This document shows positions 12,206 through 13,210 of a stretch of 13,210 nt of DNA, one piece after another. The notes below the pieces were generated by a model, which did no database searches, was not told the origin of the DNA, and worked only from the letters and a program-made list of their open reading frames with translations. The DNA lies in contig JAFADT010000417.1 of assembly GCA_023424585.1 (NCBI GenBank), positions 1-13,210 of the forward strand, in the 5' to 3' direction. The position numbers and the translations under genes were made by a program. The stretch comes from Pseudomonadota bacterium (GTDB lineage Bacteria; Myxococcota; Myxococcia; Myxococcales; Myxococcaceae). Position 1 is the first letter of the stretch. Every line of letters starts with the position of its first letter.

Positions 12206-13195
12206 TCAATCCCAGCGCACCACGACCTTGCCCACGGTGCCGTTGCCCGCCATCCGCTCCAGCCCGGAGCGGACCTCCGCCATGGGCAGCACTGCGTCCA
12301 CCACGGCCCGCAGCGCGCCGGCGTCGAACAGGGGCAATAGCTGGCGCTCCGCCACCTGCGTGAGCAGCATCTTCTCCTCCGGGGGCCGGCTGCGCAGCAC
12401 CGTGCCCGTGAGCCTCAGCCGCTTGCGCATCACCAGCCCCAGGTCCAGCTCCGCGCGAGCGCCCGCCACCGAGCCCACCTGCATCAGCCGCCCCAGGGGC
12501 GCCATGGCCTTCACGGACTCCGGCAGATAGGTGCCGCCCACCAGGTCCAGGCACACGTCCGCGCCCCGTCCTCCCGTCGCCGCGAGCACCGCGTCCGCGA
12601 ACACCGGCGGGTCGCTCTCACACAGCGCCGTGTGGGCCACGCCCCACTCGGAGGCGCGCGCCAGCTTGTCCCGGCTCCGCCCCGTGCCCACCACCCGGAC
12701 ACCCATGGCCTTGCAGAGCAGGGCCGCCGCGGAGCCCACTCCGCTCGCCACCGCGTGCACCAGCACCGCCTCCCCGGGCCGCAGGTCCGCCTGGAGCACC
12801 AGCGCGTCGTATGCCGTGAGGTACGCCTCTGGCAGCGCCGCCGCGTCCGCGAAGTCCATCCCCCGGGGCATGCGCAGCACCTCGCGCTCGTGCGCGGTGA
12901 GCACCTCGCTCCACGCGCCGCCCCCCACCAGCCCCATCACCCGGTCCCCCACCTGGAACTTCCGCGCGCGCGGCCCCACCGCCACCACCTCGCCCGCGTA
13001 CTCCAGGCCCGGCACGTCCTGGGGCGCGTCGGGCGGCGGCGGATACGCGCCGCGCACCTGGAGCAGGTCCGCCCGGTTCAGCGCGCTCGCCCGCACCCGC
13101 ACCTGCACGTCGTGGGGGCCTGGCGCCGGCTCCGGCCGCTCGTCGAACGCGAGGACCTCCGGCCCCCCCGGCTTCGTGATGCGCACGACCTTCAT
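12206..13195 (-). CDS. NAD(P)H quinone oxidoreductase, PIG3 type (zinc-free MDR)
   Basis: This predicted cytoplasmic NADPH-dependent reductase for quinones or related electrophiles is 329 residues, a typical length. The N-terminal GroES-like domain carries the PIG3 signature SALNRADLLQVRGAYPPPP (37-55), followed by VPGLEYAGEVVAVG and FQVGDRVMGLV. The Rossmann domain has VLVHAVASGVGSAAALLCKA with the A-S-G-V-G-S-A-A nucleotide loop at 150-157, and VVGTGRSRDKL, where the arginines suit NADPH. Zinc-binding cysteines of alcohol dehydrogenases are absent, which places it in the zeta-crystallin/QOR branch. The conserved EAYLTAYDAL (123-132) is also present. ATG 13193-13195 is near the right edge and preceded by GGGGGCAAGG. 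The upstream neighbour is not visible. Physiological substrate unknown. Confidence 0.92.
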   Translation of the reverse strand: MKVVRITKPGGPEVLAFDERPEPAPGPHDVQVRVRASALNRADLLQVRGAYPPPPDAPQDVPGLEYAGEVVAVGPRARKFQVGDRVMGLVGGGAWSEVLTAHEREVLRMPRGMDFADAAALPEAYLTAYDALVLQADLRPGEAVLVHAVASGVGSAAALLCKAMGVRVVGTGRSRDKLARASEWGVAHTALCESDPPVFADAVLAATGGRGADVCLDLVGGTYLPESVKAMAPLGRLMQVGSVAGARAELDLGLVMRKRLRLTGTVLRSRPPEEKMLLTQVAERQLLPLFDAGALRAVVDAVLPMAEVRSGLERMAGNGTVGKVVVRWD

Positions 13196-13210
13196 GACCT
13201 TGCCCCCTTC

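Overview
The window looks like chromosomal DNA from a myxobacterium (Myxococcus/Corallococcus type). This is inferred from the very high GC, the Ser/Thr-kinase-like protein fused to a transmembrane segment and PEGA domains, the Asp-Ala-Gly-rich extracytoplasmic linker, a response regulator joined to an ATPase domain, and secreted cysteine-rich small proteins. No rRNA, tRNA, CRISPR array, insertion sequence or integration site was seen. Ten genes are complete, one (GH15) is cut by the left edge, and one is a decayed remnant.

Layout. Positions 1-1310 (minus) hold the N-terminal 436 codons of a glycoside hydrolase family 15 enzyme. Positions 1311-1890 contain no intact gene. They hold a minus-strand remnant of the nucleotide-binding domain of a glucose-1-dehydrogenase-like medium-chain dehydrogenase, and several palindromes. 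Positions 1891-3387 (plus) carry an aldo/keto reductase followed by a small membrane-anchored protein with two ribosomal-protein-L7/L12-C-terminal-like repeats. Positions 3444-4616 (minus) encode an alpha/beta-hydrolase (lipase/esterase type). A divergent gap leads to a secreted ten-cysteine miniprotein at 4826-5068 (plus).

Positions 9377-5129 (minus) form a probable three-gene unit: a periplasmic HtrA/DegP-type protease with two PDZ domains, a membrane-spanning kinase-like protein with PEGA domains, and a small lipoprotein-like protein. The kinase-like protein has lost its ATP-anchoring lysine, the HRD arginine and the DFG aspartate, so it should be a pseudokinase. This unit is the most interesting content of the window. 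I infer that it links the state of the envelope to a cytoplasmic signalling partner.

Positions 9627-10634 (plus) encode a receiver domain joined to a histidine-kinase-type ATPase domain in which the phospho-accepting histidine is replaced by glutamine. It converges on an arginase/agmatinase-family ureohydrolase (11676-10639, minus), and both stop codons sit inside one palindrome. A divergent MmcQ/YjbR-family protein (11764-12201, plus) converges on a PIG3-type NAD(P)H quinone oxidoreductase (13195-12206, minus).

Metabolic genes (GH15, aldo/keto reductase, agmatinase, quinone oxidoreductase) and signalling/envelope genes are mixed. Apart from the htrA-pseudokinase-lipoprotein run, neighbours mostly alternate in strand, so co-function is not implied.
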